Assembly: GCA_005019695.1 (NCBI GenBank)
Contig: RXID01014605.1
Location: 1 to 64,000 of the forward strand
Source of the DNA: Trichopus zeylanicus subsp. travancoricus
Taxonomy: Eukaryota > Streptophyta > Magnoliopsida > Dioscoreales > Dioscoreaceae
Direction of reading: 5' to 3'
DNA: 64,000 bases
Each line of letters starts with the position of its first letter. Position 1 is the first letter of the stretch. Position numbers and translations under genes: made by a program. Shown in pieces: positions 1 through 11,700 of this stretch. Under the pieces are notes generated by a model. The model made no database searches. It was not told where the DNA came from and saw only the letters and a program-made list of their open reading frames with translations.

Positions 1-514
1 ACTTTTTAATCTTTGTGGAAAGAGATTATAGCTCTTCTACCTCACTGACCTTCAAATTTCTCTAAACTTTTCAATTTCAAGTAAATTTTTATTACTCTTT
101 CACTCAATCTTGAGAGATCTTTGTGTAAGCTTAATTTATACAATTTGCTTTCAATTTCTACCCATAATATACTCTAAGGTTGTTTGGAGTGATTGAGAGA
201 CTCAAGCTCCGTATTAGAGTACATCTTGTCAGTTGGTGCAAGAGAAAGCATAAGGGGTTGGCCTAACCAATGAAGTGACATTCTAGTAGAGAGTTGAATT
301 CCCCAAAAATAAAGTAAGGGTCATGAACTAGGAGTGGTTGATCTTCAAACCATGTTACATCACGGTGCACATTTCCTTTACTTAATTTATAAAATTGCAC
401 TTGTGATTGATTAAGATTTATTTGAATTAGTTTTAATTTCATTGAAAGTGGTATTTTGCTCTCAAAAACCTAATTCATTCCCCTACCCACTCTTAGGTGG
501 TTTTTGTGTTTTCA
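1..514 (+). mobile_element. Partial LTR-like segment, 3' end of a Copia-type LTR
   Basis: No coding capacity is seen. The segment resembles 59120-60370: both run through a stretch ending in an AAAACCTAATTCATTCCCC-like tail followed by a short T/G-rich piece. Such tails are common at the ends of long Copia (SIRE/Maximus-like) LTRs. The left end lies outside the window and no partner LTR is visible, so it may be a solo LTR or the end of an element to the left. The family is inferred from style, not from a protein domain. Confidence 0.35.
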
Positions 515-1145
515 AAGTCAAAACCAAATTGGTTTAGACTTGAATCTTAATATGGTCTAATCGGGCCTACCTCAAAAGGGTTGAAATAGAATCTAATAAA
601 GATTGAATAAAGGGATTGAACCCAAACCCAATAAGGGTTGAGCCCAAATCCAATAAGGATCCAATCCAAGGTCAAACTCAAACCCAATAAGAAACTTGAA
701 TCCAAATAGGATCCAATAAAAGTCAAATTAAATCCAATAAGGATCTAGTCAAGGATCAAACCCAAATTCAATAAGGGTCAAACTAAAATCCAAAGAGAGT
801 TCAATAATGGCATTGAACCTAAAATCAATAAGGTTCAAACCTAAATCTAATAAGAATTCAATAATAGTCAAACCCAATTCGAATAGGGATCAAATCAAAA
901 TCCAATAATGATCAAATCAAAGGTTGAAAAATAATCACTTGGGACCCAATAAGGGTCAAATCCAAACTCAATAAGCAATGAACCCGAGTCTAATCTGGAT
1001 ACAATCTCGTTCTAACCCAAACCCAATAAGTGTCAAACCCCAATCCAGTTAGGATTCAATAATTATCGACTCAAACCTAATAAGGGTCGAACTCGAAGCC
1101 AATAAAGATCTAATTAATGGTCAAACACAAATCTAATAAAAGTCT
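515..1145 (-). repeat. Degenerate approx. 45-bp tandem array (CCAATAAGGRTC type)
   Basis: The sequence repeats variants of AACCCAATAAGGGTC and CCAATAAGGATCCAATC, many units carrying CAATAAGG. It is the same array as 7200-7800, and its reverse complement (TTATTGGATCCTTAATGG type) fills 57240-58000 and part of 34800-35000. It is therefore a dispersed block of a larger repeat unit, here on the minus strand. No gene is present. Confidence 0.75.
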
Positions 1146-1750
1146 ACTAGTGTGACATTTCGAAGTATGAAAAGCTCATCTAAAGCTAGTGCTTCTTATC
1201 TAAAAGCCTCTCCAAAATTCTCGGGTTACAACATTTGATATTTTGGTCAATAGTGTAGATAAATTTTGCCCAAAAATATAGTCATAAATATGATGCATTC
1301 AACAAAAACATTTTTCTCTCAAGGAATATAAGTTGTCGATTAATTAGAATTGCTGATCAAACATCACAACAACAACATGCAAGCAAAAGATATGGCCCAT
1401 GTCAATTGAAAGCTTATATCTTTAGCTCCTAAAGGGACGTTTATTTTGAGATGATTTAAAATAGTCGGACTAAGAGATAGTCCGATTAGGGAGAAAATAT
1501 GTTGAATTATTTTTTTGTGTTTGGTCACTAGTTAAACTAGGGGGTGCCACTTAAAAAATAATTTTTTTTATCAAAATTGACCCTATAATAATTTGAGATT
1601 GCCAAAATTAGTTAATTTTTTTAGCAAATTATAGTAATTAATTTTATTCTTTTTAGTTAAAAATAACTAATTTCTTAATCTAATTATCTTTAAGTATTTA
1701 ATTGTTAGTCCAATTAGGCTAATCTCAAATTAAACACCCTACAAAATGGG
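1146..1750. repeat. Non-coding block duplicated at 7801-8415
   Basis: From a GTGTGACATTTCGAAG-like start to an AATCTCAAAT end, this segment aligns by eye with 7801-8415 along its whole length, with many scattered substitutions. Shared landmarks include TTTGATATTTTGGTCAATAG and AAAAGCCTCTCCAAAATTCT. With the preceding array it forms a roughly 1.2-kb direct duplicate. No reading frame of interest is seen; it is probably LTR-derived. Confidence 0.7.
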
Positions 1751-2113
1751 GATGCGAAGGGAGAGAGAGATCATAGTTTGGAGATCAAAGAGAAAAAGGA
1801 AATTAATTGAGTAAGAATGTAAAACTCCATTTTTTTTTTTTTTTGCATCACTTATTTTGCTTCTCTGCCCCATTCTCTCCTTGGTTTCCTATAGGTAAGT
1901 TGGTACCATCGCCTCTTACCCAACTTCTGCGTTCCTCTTGCACATCCAGCCAACCTCCACCTGCTCAATAGCAAGCTTCTATCATTATCATTTACTACCT
2001 CAACAACCGCTCACATGCTCCAGATGTTGCCTTGGCTAGAGCATATCTAATTTCAATTGGAACTTGACCAAGCTCAGCTGAGTACCCAATTGTCCATGCC
2101 ATTGGAACTCTAA
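1751..2113. other. Spacer, no gene seen
   Basis: It holds a GA-rich stretch, a T14 run near 1831-1844 and ordinary AT-rich DNA. Nothing here could be tied to a gene or element. Confidence 0.5.
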
Positions 2114-2718
2114 GGGGCTGTTTGGATCAATTCCAAACAGCCTGAATTGGCTAAATTGAGGGAATTGACTTTCAAAGAACGTATCTATTTTTGCTTAAAA
2201 TTCTTTGCTTTCTTCTTCCTCCTCTGTTTTGGGGCTATAGCTGAAATGTGAGAGCTTTGCGGAAGAAGTAGGAGAAGATGATAATGGCAGCAGACTTGTA
2301 ACATGTGTTGTCGGCGGTGGTGCTCCTGTCCATGGCAATGGGGTTGGCCGATGGCCTCATGAAGTGCTGGCGCATCTTTTCTTCAGACCAGTGCGCCGGC
2401 ATCAATCTCTTTGTCGCCCTCTTCGAACCAGTGCGTCGGAATAGGGGTAATCTCACCCATTTAGAATTGGGTAATCGTATCTCCAATTTCAAATCCAACC
2501 AGACATCAGAATTTCAAGAATTGACGAAATTTATTGATTTCTATTTATATTCCAAATAACCGAATTCATAGAATTGAATAAATTGACAATTCTTTTTTTA
2601 CTGTAAAAGTACATCCAAACACTGGAATTTATCAATCAATCAATTCTCCCAATTTTCCAAAATTAGTTGAATTGATAATTCACCCAATTTTGGATCCGGA
2701 ATTGATCCAAATGGGCCC
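2114..2718. mobile_element. PIF/Harbinger-type MITE, 605 bp
   Basis: The ends form imperfect terminal inverted repeats: the left end begins GGGGCTGTTTGGATCAATTCC and the reverse complement of the right end begins GGGCCCATTTGGATCAATTC, about 18 of 21 positions matching. The element is flanked on both sides by TAA (2111-2113 and 2719-2721), the 3-bp target duplication of PIF/Harbinger elements. The interior has no transposase; a short open frame at 2305-2559 has no recognisable similarity. Non-autonomous. Confidence 0.75.
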
Positions 2719-2982
2719 TAAGCTATTTGTGCCATAAAAACCACTGAGGGCTACAATATGTCCCTCACTATGTCAGCTCACACTTAGTCGTTCTTGCATC
2801 GACACACCATCGTTAAAGGCCATAGTCCCCCCAATGCAGTTTCAATAGGAGCTCTTGATAGAAAGATAGATAGTTTTGGTCAGAGCTCTTGGCTAGAACA
2901 CGATCTAACTCGGCTAGAGCCTCTAGCTAGGTCTTTCCTCTTGTCATGCCCTCTACTACCGATCCAGCCCCAGTCATGCTAG
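2719..2982. other. Spacer between MITE and Copia element
   Basis: Unassigned sequence. It carries TCATGCT at 2974-2980, which recurs at 5553-5559 just beyond the other end of the Copia element and probably marks the target site. Confidence 0.4.
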
Positions 2983-3514
2983 TGGGATTCGCAGCAGAAG
3001 TTTCACGGATCACCTTATTCTCAAACAACACAAGAAACGAGAAATAATACAAGATAAAAGAAAATAACAAGATAAGACAACGGGAGATCTACTATCAATA
3101 GATAAAGGCTTTCACAAGAGTTTATAAGAAGAACTTCACTCTTTCTTATTCAACTAAACTCTTTTTCAAAGCCTCGGCAACGCCTCCACCTTTAGAGAGA
3201 ATCTCCAAGAGAGTACCACGAGGAACCACCACGAGAGACCACCGAGAAGCACTAGAAAGACCCACACACGAGAGCCAACACTCTCTCTCTTTCTCTTCTC
3301 TCTATTCTCTCTATTCCTCTCTCTCTATTTCTCTCTTGTTCAATCTCAATACTACGCCACACATAAGTGCTATATATTCTAATATATTTATAGACTCTTA
3401 TTGGGCCTGAGTTTTACACAATTACAACTCCTAATAATATAAATCTAAATCCAACTTTGGATTCTTACTTTAACTCAAACTCTAATTAGAGTTCAAGACA
3501 TCTAAAACTCAACA
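2983..3514 (-). repeat. 3' LTR of the small Copia element
   Basis: 532 bp, TG...CA ends, paired with 5021-5552. It contains a CT-rich microsatellite-like tract (near 3283-3345) and an AT-rich TATATATT motif near 3370, a possible promoter region of the LTR when read on the minus strand. Confidence 0.9.
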
Positions 3515-3526
3515 ATCTCCACCTTG

Positions 3527-3607
3527 GCTTGAACTCGGGCGTGCCATCATCATGAATCGTCAGCCGTCATCTTTCATCCAGCCCCTGCCCTTGGGCTACT
3601 AGCTTAT
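3527..3607 (-). other. Short 3' non-coding part of the small Copia element
   Basis: It lies between the stop of the gag/protease frame and the polypurine tract. All of integrase, reverse transcriptase and RNase H that should lie between protease and the polypurine tract is missing. Confidence 0.7.
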
Positions 3608-4915
3608 TCAGCTAATTTCAAGATGTGAACTCGAGCCAACCTCAAATTTGTTCTTTATGTCTACAGTTTTGTACTTTTGGAAGCTTTTCGGATGACCTGT
3701 GTCTGCTGTTGTAGTAAAAGTAATTTGAGGAGACATCAAATTACTCCGAGTATCGTGCTTCCTCTTCACTACTGTAGCCATCGGAACTCCACCTGTAATG
3801 GTGTTCCCTATCAATCGATAAACATTGTCACACTTCTCACCTTTCATCGGGATTCTAATACCACGTGTCACCTTCATGACTCCATATCTTGCTGAATAAT
3901 TACAGCCTTTTGAGTTCAGTACACCAAGTGAAATTAGATTCCTTCGCATCTTGGGGACATGCCTCACCCCAGTAAGAGTTCGAATCGCTCCATCAAACAT
4001 CTAGATTTTAACTGTTCCCACACCGGCGATCTCACAGATTGAATTATCGCCCAACCAAATAGTACTTTTCTTCTTATTCTCCTCATAAGAAGTAAACCAA
4101 TCCTTTCTGGAGCAAATATGATAAGAACTACCAGAATCTAAAATCCACTTACCAGAAGTGTCGATTTCTGCGGATACTGCAAGAACATCTCCATCTGCAC
4201 TATTATCAGAAGTATTATCCACTATTGCCGTCGTCGTATTAGAGGACTCTATCTTCCCACGTTCAGGGCAATACCGTCTAATATGGCCATACTTCTTACA
4301 TGAATAGCATTGTACTTTCGCCTTCAATTTTGATTTGGACCGTTGCTTGCCTTCTCCACGCTCTCTTAATCTTCCTCTTTCGTGAGTCACCAATCCTTCA
4401 CCAAACCCCATATTAATGTTGGAGTTTCTCCTTCTCTCATTAGAAAGAAGACTAGTTGTCACATCTTCCATCTTAAGAGTTTTTTTACCATAAAGAATTG
4501 TGGTCACAATATGATCATACGAAGCAGGAAGAGACATCAGGAGAATCAGCGCCTTATCGTCATCTTCAAACTTCACATCAACTTTCAGCAAATCATTGAT
4601 AATCTTATTGAACGCATTTAGGTGATGTAATATAGTTGTACCTTCGCTCATACGCAGTCCGTACAACTGTTGTTTCAGATAGAACTTGTTCGTGAGGCTT
4701 TTTGACATGTACAACTTCTCGAGTTTTGTCCAGATGTCCATCGTCATCTCTTCGTCAATGACATTGTACAAAACCTCATCAGTCAGACTTAGAATAATTA
4801 AATTTAATGCCTTTTGATCTATCTCCTCCCAGTCTTCATTGCTTATCTTGACCGGCTTCTTTTCTTTTCCCTCTAACTTCTTTTGTAGACCTTGAAAAGT
4901 AAGAACCGCCTTCAT
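3608..4915 (-). pseudogene. Copia gag with partial protease, split by one in-frame stop
   Basis: One frame runs from the ATG at 4915 to 3608 with a single in-frame TAG at 4001-4003, so two open pieces (304 and 130 codons) remain in register. In order: a UBN2-type gag region with the ILLMSLPASYDHIVTTILYG motif near residues 125-145, a basic linker, a CCHC zinc knuckle (CYSCKKYGHIRRYCPERG, about 203-220), the aspartic protease active site WILDSGSSYHIC (about 257-268), and downstream protease similarity ending near LISLGVLNSKG after the stop. The lineage resembles tobacco Tnt1. The TAG falls inside the protease domain. Whether it is read through or is a decay mutation cannot be told; apart from it the gag frame is undamaged. 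Confidence 0.85.
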
Positions 4916-5002
4916 CTTCTTTTGTCATAAGCCAAAATTTATCTTGCCGTCAAACTTCTCCACCTCGAGTAAGGACTTTGTCATCTTGGTTGTTTGCTTC
5001 TA

Positions 5003-5016
5003 GGCTCTGATACCAA
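5003..5016 (-). other. Primer binding site of the small Copia element
   Basis: Minus-strand TTGGTATCAGAGCC lies four bases from the 5' LTR (LTR edge at 5021), the usual Copia site complementary to initiator methionine tRNA. Confidence 0.85.
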
Positions 5017-5020
5017 TTAT

Positions 5021-5552
5021 TGGGATTCGCAGCGAAAGTTTCACGGATCACCTTGTTCTCAAACATCACAAGAAACGAGAAGTAATACAAGATAAAAGGA
5101 AATAACAAGATAAGACAACGGGAGATCTACTATCAATAGATAAAGGTTTTTACAAGAGTTTACAAGAAGGACTTCACTCTTTCTTACTCAACTAAACTCT
5201 TTCTCTAAGTCTCGGCAACGCCTCCACCTTCAGAGAGAATCTCCAAGAGAGTACCACGAGGAACCACCACGAGAGACCACCGAGAAGCACTAGAAAGACC
5301 CACACATGAGAGCCAACACACTCTCTCTTTCTCTTCTCTCTATTCTCTCTATTCCTCTCTATCTATTTCTCTCTAGTTCAATCTCAATACTACGCCACAC
5401 ATAAGTGCTATATATTATAGTATATTTATAGACTCTTATTGGGCCTGAGTTTTACACAATTACAACTCTTAATAATATAAATCTAAATCCAACTTTGGAT
5501 TTCTACTTTAACTCAAACTCTAATTAGAGTTCAAGACATCTAAAACTCAACA
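5021..5552 (-). repeat. 5' LTR of the small Copia element
   Basis: 532 bp, the same length as its partner at 2983-3514, with mainly transition differences. The minus-strand order is LTR, primer binding site, gag. Confidence 0.9.
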
Positions 5553-6149
5553 TCATGCTGCCTCACAACCATTGCATGCTTTGGTCACTACATCACCACC
5601 ACCTAATCTGTGCCCCTAGCTTCCTTGGCTCATCACTAACCATCAGGATGTTGTTATCATCCGTTGGTCCAACCCCACCACTCTGCCCCCTGTCAGAGGC
5701 TAGATCACTCCAGAATTGGCTAGATCTGGTTAAGAAGGTGGTAATGAAGATGAGGAGGGGGAAAGGCTCAATGAGGGAGTGAAAAAAGGAGACTAAAGAA
5801 GGTGAAGATGAGAGATCGGCAATGCAAGGGAAAGAAGCAAGAAGGAGAAGTGAAGGAGAAGGACAATGGTCATCCATGAATGGGGGTAAGGAAGAAAGAA
5901 CAAGGTGGAAGAAAAGGAAAAATAAAAGATAAAAAAGTAAAAAGAGGTGGACATTTTGTTCCAGAAAAAATAAAAAATAAATGAAGGTGGTGTTCTTTTT
6001 GAGAAAAAAAGCATTAAGGGAGAGGAGTTGTTCCCTAAAATTGAATTAAAAAATTATAGCAGAAAAGGGAGTTGTCCAACGAAGAAAAGCATGCTAAGAA
6101 AATATAATACAATAATTTATTGTCCCATTTTGTATGTCAACATGCAGAT
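5553..6149. other. Unassigned sequence with purine-rich stretch
   Basis: A strongly purine-rich tract (about 5730-6015, AGAAGG and AAAGAGG runs) resembles the pyrimidine-rich domain next to the large repeat units at 36480-36600 and 29704-29900 when reverse-complemented. Open frames here are products of the biased composition. Confidence 0.35.
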
Positions 6150-6720
6150 CATTTCTTTGATCTAAGCAAATCTTTTGGGATCCAAACTATCATTATTAAC
6201 CTAAAAAAATCTTTGGGTGTCCCCATCATCATACTCGTCTAAGAGATTCTTTTGAACTCCCAACTACTATACTCGACTAGAGAGAATTCTTCATGTTCCC
6301 AATCTCTATATTCAGTTTAATAAAATCTTTCAAGATTTTGACTACCATACTCCACCTAAGAAAATCTTTAGAGGTCCCGATTATCATAATTGGCCTTCGT
6401 GAATCTTTCAAGATTTTGATCACCATACTCAACCTAAGGAAATTTTTCAAAGTTTTGATCACCATACTTGACTTAAGAGAATCCTCTAGACTCCTAGCCA
6501 TCATACCCAATCTAAGAAAATTCTTCAGGATCCTGACTATCATACTTGGTCTAAAAAAATCCTTCGAGCATTTGGCCATTATACTTAACCTAACAAAATT
6601 CTTTGGAATTTTAAATGCCATACTCGACTAAAGGAAATCCTTTGAGGTTTTGACTATCACACTCAAGTTAAGAAATTTTTTTGGTGTGGCAACCATCATT
6701 AGGCTTAAAAGAATTCTTCA
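6150..6720. repeat. 39-bp degenerate tandem array
   Basis: Units follow TCTAAGAAAATTCTTCAGGA plus a second half ending ATCATACTTGG, 39 bp long, about 14 copies. Because the unit is a multiple of three, both strands stay open over more than 330 bases and would encode 13-residue repeats. That is a by-product of the array, not evidence of a protein. It matches in style and position the last block of the large repeat units, here on the minus strand. Confidence 0.75.
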
Positions 6721-7800
6721 AAACCTCAATCGCCATTTACAAATCAAAGGTAGACTTCAAACTCCAATTACTTAAACAAGCAAGTTGATTTAATTGACCC
6801 AATCACCAAAAACTAAGCTATGTCACGATAACCTAATCAAATAAAATAAAAATATCTCAGGAAAATATGTAAGAGAAATTTATCAAACACAAACAAACCC
6901 AACTAAACTAGTTAATCAAAATAAGATAATCAATTTTAGACTGAAATAGGTTGAAATATGCTCGAATTAAGTCTAAAACTAATCTAAAATTGGACTAGGT
7001 TCATACTAAAATCAAATTGGTTTAGACTTGAATCCTAATCAGGCTAAATTGGGTTAAAATAGAACCCTATTAGTTCATACATATATCCTAATCGGTTTCA
7101 ATCGGGTTGACCCATAACCAAATTAGTTTAGGTCTGAACTCTAATCGGCTCCAATTAAGTCGAATCAAAACAAAATCAGTTCAGATCCAAACTTAATCGG
7201 GTCTAATTGAGTCTACCTCAAAAGGATCGAACTAGAATCTAATAAAGATCGAATAAAGGAATTGAACTGAAACCCAATAATGGTTGAGCCCAAATCTAAT
7301 AAAGATCCAATCCAAGGTCAAACCTAAACCCAACAAGATCAAAGTCAAATCCAATTAAGATCCAATTAGGGTTGAACCCAAATTTAATTAGGGTTGAACT
7401 GAATCCAATAAGAATCCAATAAAGGGTCGAATCCAAACTCAATAAGGGTCAAACCAAAATCCAATGAGAATTCAATAATGATATTGAACCCAAAGTTAAT
7501 AAAGCTCAAACCTGAATCCAATAAGGATTCAGTAATGGTCAAACTCAATCCTAATAAGGATCAAACAAAATCCAGTAAGGATTAATTCAAGGGTCGAAAA
7601 AGAATCAACTTAGGATCCAACAAGAGTCGAATTCAAATTCAATAAGGATCAAACTCAAGTCCAATCACAATCCGATCTAGGTTCGAACCCATACCCAACA
7701 TGGGTTGAACCCAAAAAGTGTCAAATTCACACCTAATAAGGGTCAAACTGAAAGCCAATAAGGATCTAATAAATGGTCGAACTAAAATCCAAAAAAGATC
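6721..7800 (-). repeat. Degenerate repeat blocks, minus-oriented copy of the large repeat family
   Basis: 6721-7190 carries AAACTAAACTAGTTAATC/AACCAAATTGG-type text and 7195-7800 the CAATAAGG array also found at 515-1145. The order (39-bp array, AACCAAATTGG block, CAATAAGG block) is the mirror image of the plus-oriented unit at 57120-59060. No gene. Confidence 0.65.
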
Positions 7801-8415
7801 AACTTGTGTGACATCCCGAAGTACAAAAAGCTCATCTGAAAGTGGTGCTTCTCATCGAAAAGCCTCTCCAAAATTCTTATGTTACAAAATTTGATATTTT
7901 GGTCAATAGTGCAAATAAACTCTACCCAAAAAGATAGTCATAAACGCGATGAGTTCAACAAAAGCACTTTTCTCTTGAGGAATATAAGTTGCTGATTAAT
8001 TAGAATTGTTTATCAAACTTCGTACCAACAACATTTGAGCAAAAGATTTGGCCCAGGTGAGTTGAAAGCTTATATCTTTAACCTCGAAAGAGGCATTTAT
8101 TTTGAGATAATTAAGAATAGTCAGATTAAGAGATAGTCCCATTAGATAAAAAAGATAGTCATATTATTTTTTTAGCATTTGCTCACTAGTTAGACCAATG
8201 GGTATTATTTAAAGACTAACATGTTTTTTTACCAAAATTTGCCCCGATATAATTTGAGGTTGACAAAATTAATTAAAATTTTATCATAATTTAATTTTAA
8301 ATAAATTATAGTAATTAATTTTATTCTTTTTAGTAAAAAATAATTAAAATTTGAATTTTATTATCTTTTTAAGTATTTAATTGTTAATCCAATTAGGCTA
8401 ATCTCAAATCAAACG
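7801..8415. repeat. Second copy of the 1146-1750 block
   Basis: Collinear by eye with 1146-1750, starting GTGTGACATCCCGAAG and ending AATCTCAAATCAAACG. Divergence is high, so the duplication is old or two independent insertions of the same family are present. Non-coding. Confidence 0.7.
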
Positions 8416-8731
8416 TCCTAAAGGACTGTCAATGTGATGACAGCTAAAAGAGTAATGAAAATAATAAAGCCGGATATGTTACACTTATGGGCGATTGGTT
8501 TTGGTTTCCTACTGAATCGAAAAGATTTACTTCCAACAACAAAATGATTTTCATCTTTAACCGTAGAATCTCTATAGAATCTCTTGACATCAAATTAGTT
8601 AAAGGTTTAGATTTTAAATAATAATTTGTTTTGTCGCAGGATCTTTTATCCAGTGCACTATTATAAAGACCAACCTCTTCTAAGCTGTGAAGCACCATTC
8701 TTCTTTGGCCGAATCCAAAGGAGGAGGATCC
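8416..8731 (+). promoter_or_regulatory. Upstream region and TATA box of the beta-galactosidase gene
   Basis: TATAAA lies at 8662-8667, about 65 bases before the ATG. Transcription about 30 bases further on would leave a 5' UTR of roughly 40 bases. The repeat block ends only about 250 bases upstream of the TATA box, so the proximal promoter is very short or partly repeat-derived. Confidence 0.5.
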
Positions 8732-11700
8732 ATGGCATCATTTCGACTTACCTCTCTCTCATGTCTTGTTCTCCTATCGGTGGGTCTATTTGTTCTCACC
8801 TCCGCCACACAAGTGACTCACGACGGCCGAGCCATTATCATTGATGGCGAGCGAAAGCTCTTGTTTGCCGGCGCCATTCACTACCCTCGCAGTACTCCAG
8901 AAGTTGGTTTTCAGCTTCTTCTACTTTCTAACCATATTTTACGACATTTTCCTTGTTTTCTCTAATATTAGATGTGGTCGCAGATGTGGCCTGATTTGAT
9001 CCGCAAGGCGAAATTAGGGGGCATTGATGCAATTGAGACATATGTTTTCTGGAATGGCCACGAGCCAAGGCGCCGCAGCGTAATTTTTTTTTTACAAAAT
9101 AATAATTTAAAATGTATAAACGCATATATATATATATATATCTGTATTCATTTTTATTTTGTTTACTTGAACTTTTCAGTATAACTTTGAGGGGAATTAC
9201 GACGTTGTAAGGTTCCTCAAGGAAGTCCAGAATGCAGGGCTGTATGCTGTGCTCCGCGTTGGACCCTATGCTTGTGCTGAATGGAACTACGGGTAAACTC
9301 GTTAAAGTGTCTAATTTCGTACTAGAGTTTGAATGAGATTTCATAATCTGATCTCTTTTTATTCACAGAGGTCTCCCTGTATGGTTGAAGAACATACCAG
9401 GGCTTCAATTCAGAACTGACAACCAACCTTTCAAGGTTTTGAATCTTCAAATTAACTCAAATATTATTTGTCTAATGTTGCAATTAGTCTTAATCTTTCT
9501 TTGGATACTTTGTTACTCAAACAGGATGAAATGCAAAATTTCACTACGTTAATAGTGGACATGGTGAAGAGAGAGAGGTTGCTGGCACCAGAGGGAGGAC
9601 CCATCATCCTTACCCAGGTACCACAGCAAATATACATATTTATAATCAATCTGAAGCATAATTTCGAGAAATTTGACTAAAATTTTAACTCCAAAACAGA
9701 TTGAGAATGAGTATGGCAACATCATGGGACCCCTTGGGGATGCTGGAGTTAGATACATGAAATGGGCTGCAAACATGGCTGAAGCCCAGCACATTGGGAT
9801 CCCCTGGTTCATGTCCCAGCAAGCTAATGCACCACAGCCCATGGTAATTAATTTCTATCTTTTACCTTCTTCTTCTTCTTCTTCTTATGTGTAAATTGGT
9901 AATGGACTTCAACCTCTGTGTGTTCTTGTTGTTAGATCAACACATGCAATGGATTTTACTGCGACAACTTCAAGCCTAACAACCCGAATAGCCCAAAGAT
10001 GTGGACTGAAGTTTGGCTTGGCTGGTACATACATTATATCAAACATGTCATCTTTTGATTCATCTACAAAAATGGGGCCAAATTTCTAACTAGTTGCTAT
10101 ACATTCTAGGTTCCAAAAATGGGACGAACCGGTGCCACACCGCCGCGCTGAAGATGTGGCTTTTGGAGTAGCTCGCTTCTACCAAACCGGTGGCACTTTC
10201 CATTGCTACTACATGGTGAACTATTTTCTTTTGTCCCATGTTATCATTTCAATATCTTTGGAGAACTCGTGTTCCTATTTCCATTGTCTCAGTATCATGG
10301 AGGCACCAACTTTGGCCGCACATCTGGTGGCCCATACATCACTACGAGTTACGATTATGATGCTCCTCTAGATGAATATGGTACCTAATTCCATACTTCC
10401 CGCAGATAATGCATATACATCCAAATACTAGACATCTAAACAAGTGGAGTGTTGTAGGAAACCTGATGCAACCAAAGTGGGGGCATTTGAAGGACCTGCA
10501 TTCCGCTCTCAAGACGATGGAGAAGGCTCTTCTCTATGGAGATGTCAAGAACACCAATCTTGGCAATGGCGTGACGGTATTCGATCTTATGTCTTGAATG
10601 TATGCTTCTGCTTCATATGTATGGTTTCCTGCAGGCTAATGTGAGTTATAATTGCTACAGGCTACCAAGTATTCTGCTTATGGAACACTCCCTGGCTGCT
10701 TCCTGAGCAACACAAACACGACCGCCGATATCACCATCAGATTCGAAGGAAATGAATTTTTCCTGCCGGCGTGGTCTGTAAGCGTTGTGCCTGACTGCAA
10801 GAATGAGATCTACAACACTGCTAAGGTAAATTATTTCTGTTTTTATTTACTTGAGTTTTTTATGGTTGAAGCACTTAGTTGCTAAGTTTTTCTCCTTGAT
10901 AAACAGGTTAACACTGAGACTCATATCATGCTGAAGAAACCTGATCCATGCAAAGAAGAACCTAAGCGTCTGAGCTGGTCTTGGTTGCCGGAGAAGCTCG
11001 ATGATGCTATCAAAGGCGTCGGTTCTTTCAACGCAAACAAGCTTCTAGAACAGACCTCCACGACTGCTGATTCGAGCGACTACTTGTGGTACATGACAAG
11101 GTAACTAGAACCAATCTCATTGATTTAATATCTGTTTTCTCATGATTTTTCAGGTTTACTTACTATTCTATTCTTTTAGTGTGGATCTTAAGGAGCAGGA
11201 CTGTCAGGAGGCCCAGAACACCATGCTTCTTCGCGTCAACACAACTGGTCACGTCCTTTATGCTTTTGTTAACGGAAAGCTTGTGGGTAAGTTTTTGATA
11301 TCGAACCAGAAATCCTTCTCACATATACAATAACATTCTGATGTTGATGGTAGAACAATACATTTGTTTATTTTCAGGGTCACAGTATGGCACGCCCGCA
11401 AAACTTAGATTTGTGTTTGAGCAGAATGTAACAGTGACGGCTGGCAGGAACTACATCTCACTGCTCAGTGCTACAGTTGGACTACAGGTTAATAAAAGTT
11501 GGACTTCCAAATTTCGTAAACACTATTTCGTTATAATATCCTCAGTATCTAACAATACGACTTCTGTTTTGGCAGAACTATGGCACCTACTTCGAGTACG
11601 AGCCAGCCGGCATCGTGGGTGGTCCGGTCGAACTTGTCGGTGCGGGAAACAACGTGATTGAATTGTCGAAGAACAAGTGGACATATAAGGTTAAATCGAT

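Larger units (their letters stand above)
2983..5552 (-). mobile_element. Complete small Copia LTR retrotransposon with gag/partial protease only (TR-GAG-like)
   Basis: Two direct repeats of exactly 532 bp (2983-3514 and 5021-5552) flank a 1.5-kb interior. Read on the minus strand each starts TGTTGAGTTTTAGATG and ends CGCTGCGAATCCCA. They differ at about two dozen positions, roughly 95% identity by eye. Next to the right-hand LTR is a minus-strand primer binding site TTGGTATCAGAGCC (5003-5016), matching initiator tRNA-Met. Next to the left-hand LTR is the polypurine tract AAGGTGGAGAT (3515-3526). The interior encodes gag and the start of protease but no integrase, reverse transcriptase or RNase H. 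TCATGCT lies on both flanks (2974-2980, 5553-5559), two bases off the LTR at the left. The element must have moved with enzymes supplied in trans. Confidence 0.9.

Noticed and set aside
6277..6631. 112-114-codon hydrophobic repeat frames as a membrane protein
   Set aside because: Same explanation: a 39-bp array open on both strands.
8687..8731. Upstream extension of the beta-galactosidase start
   Set aside because: The frame is open upstream but its first codon is GTG, and the signal peptide begins properly at the ATG at 8732.
10634..10661. Alternative acceptor CTGCAG at 10634 for exon 11 of the beta-galactosidase
   Set aside because: It would put unrelated residues before ATKYSAYG and break the frame; the acceptor at 10660 preserves the family sequence.
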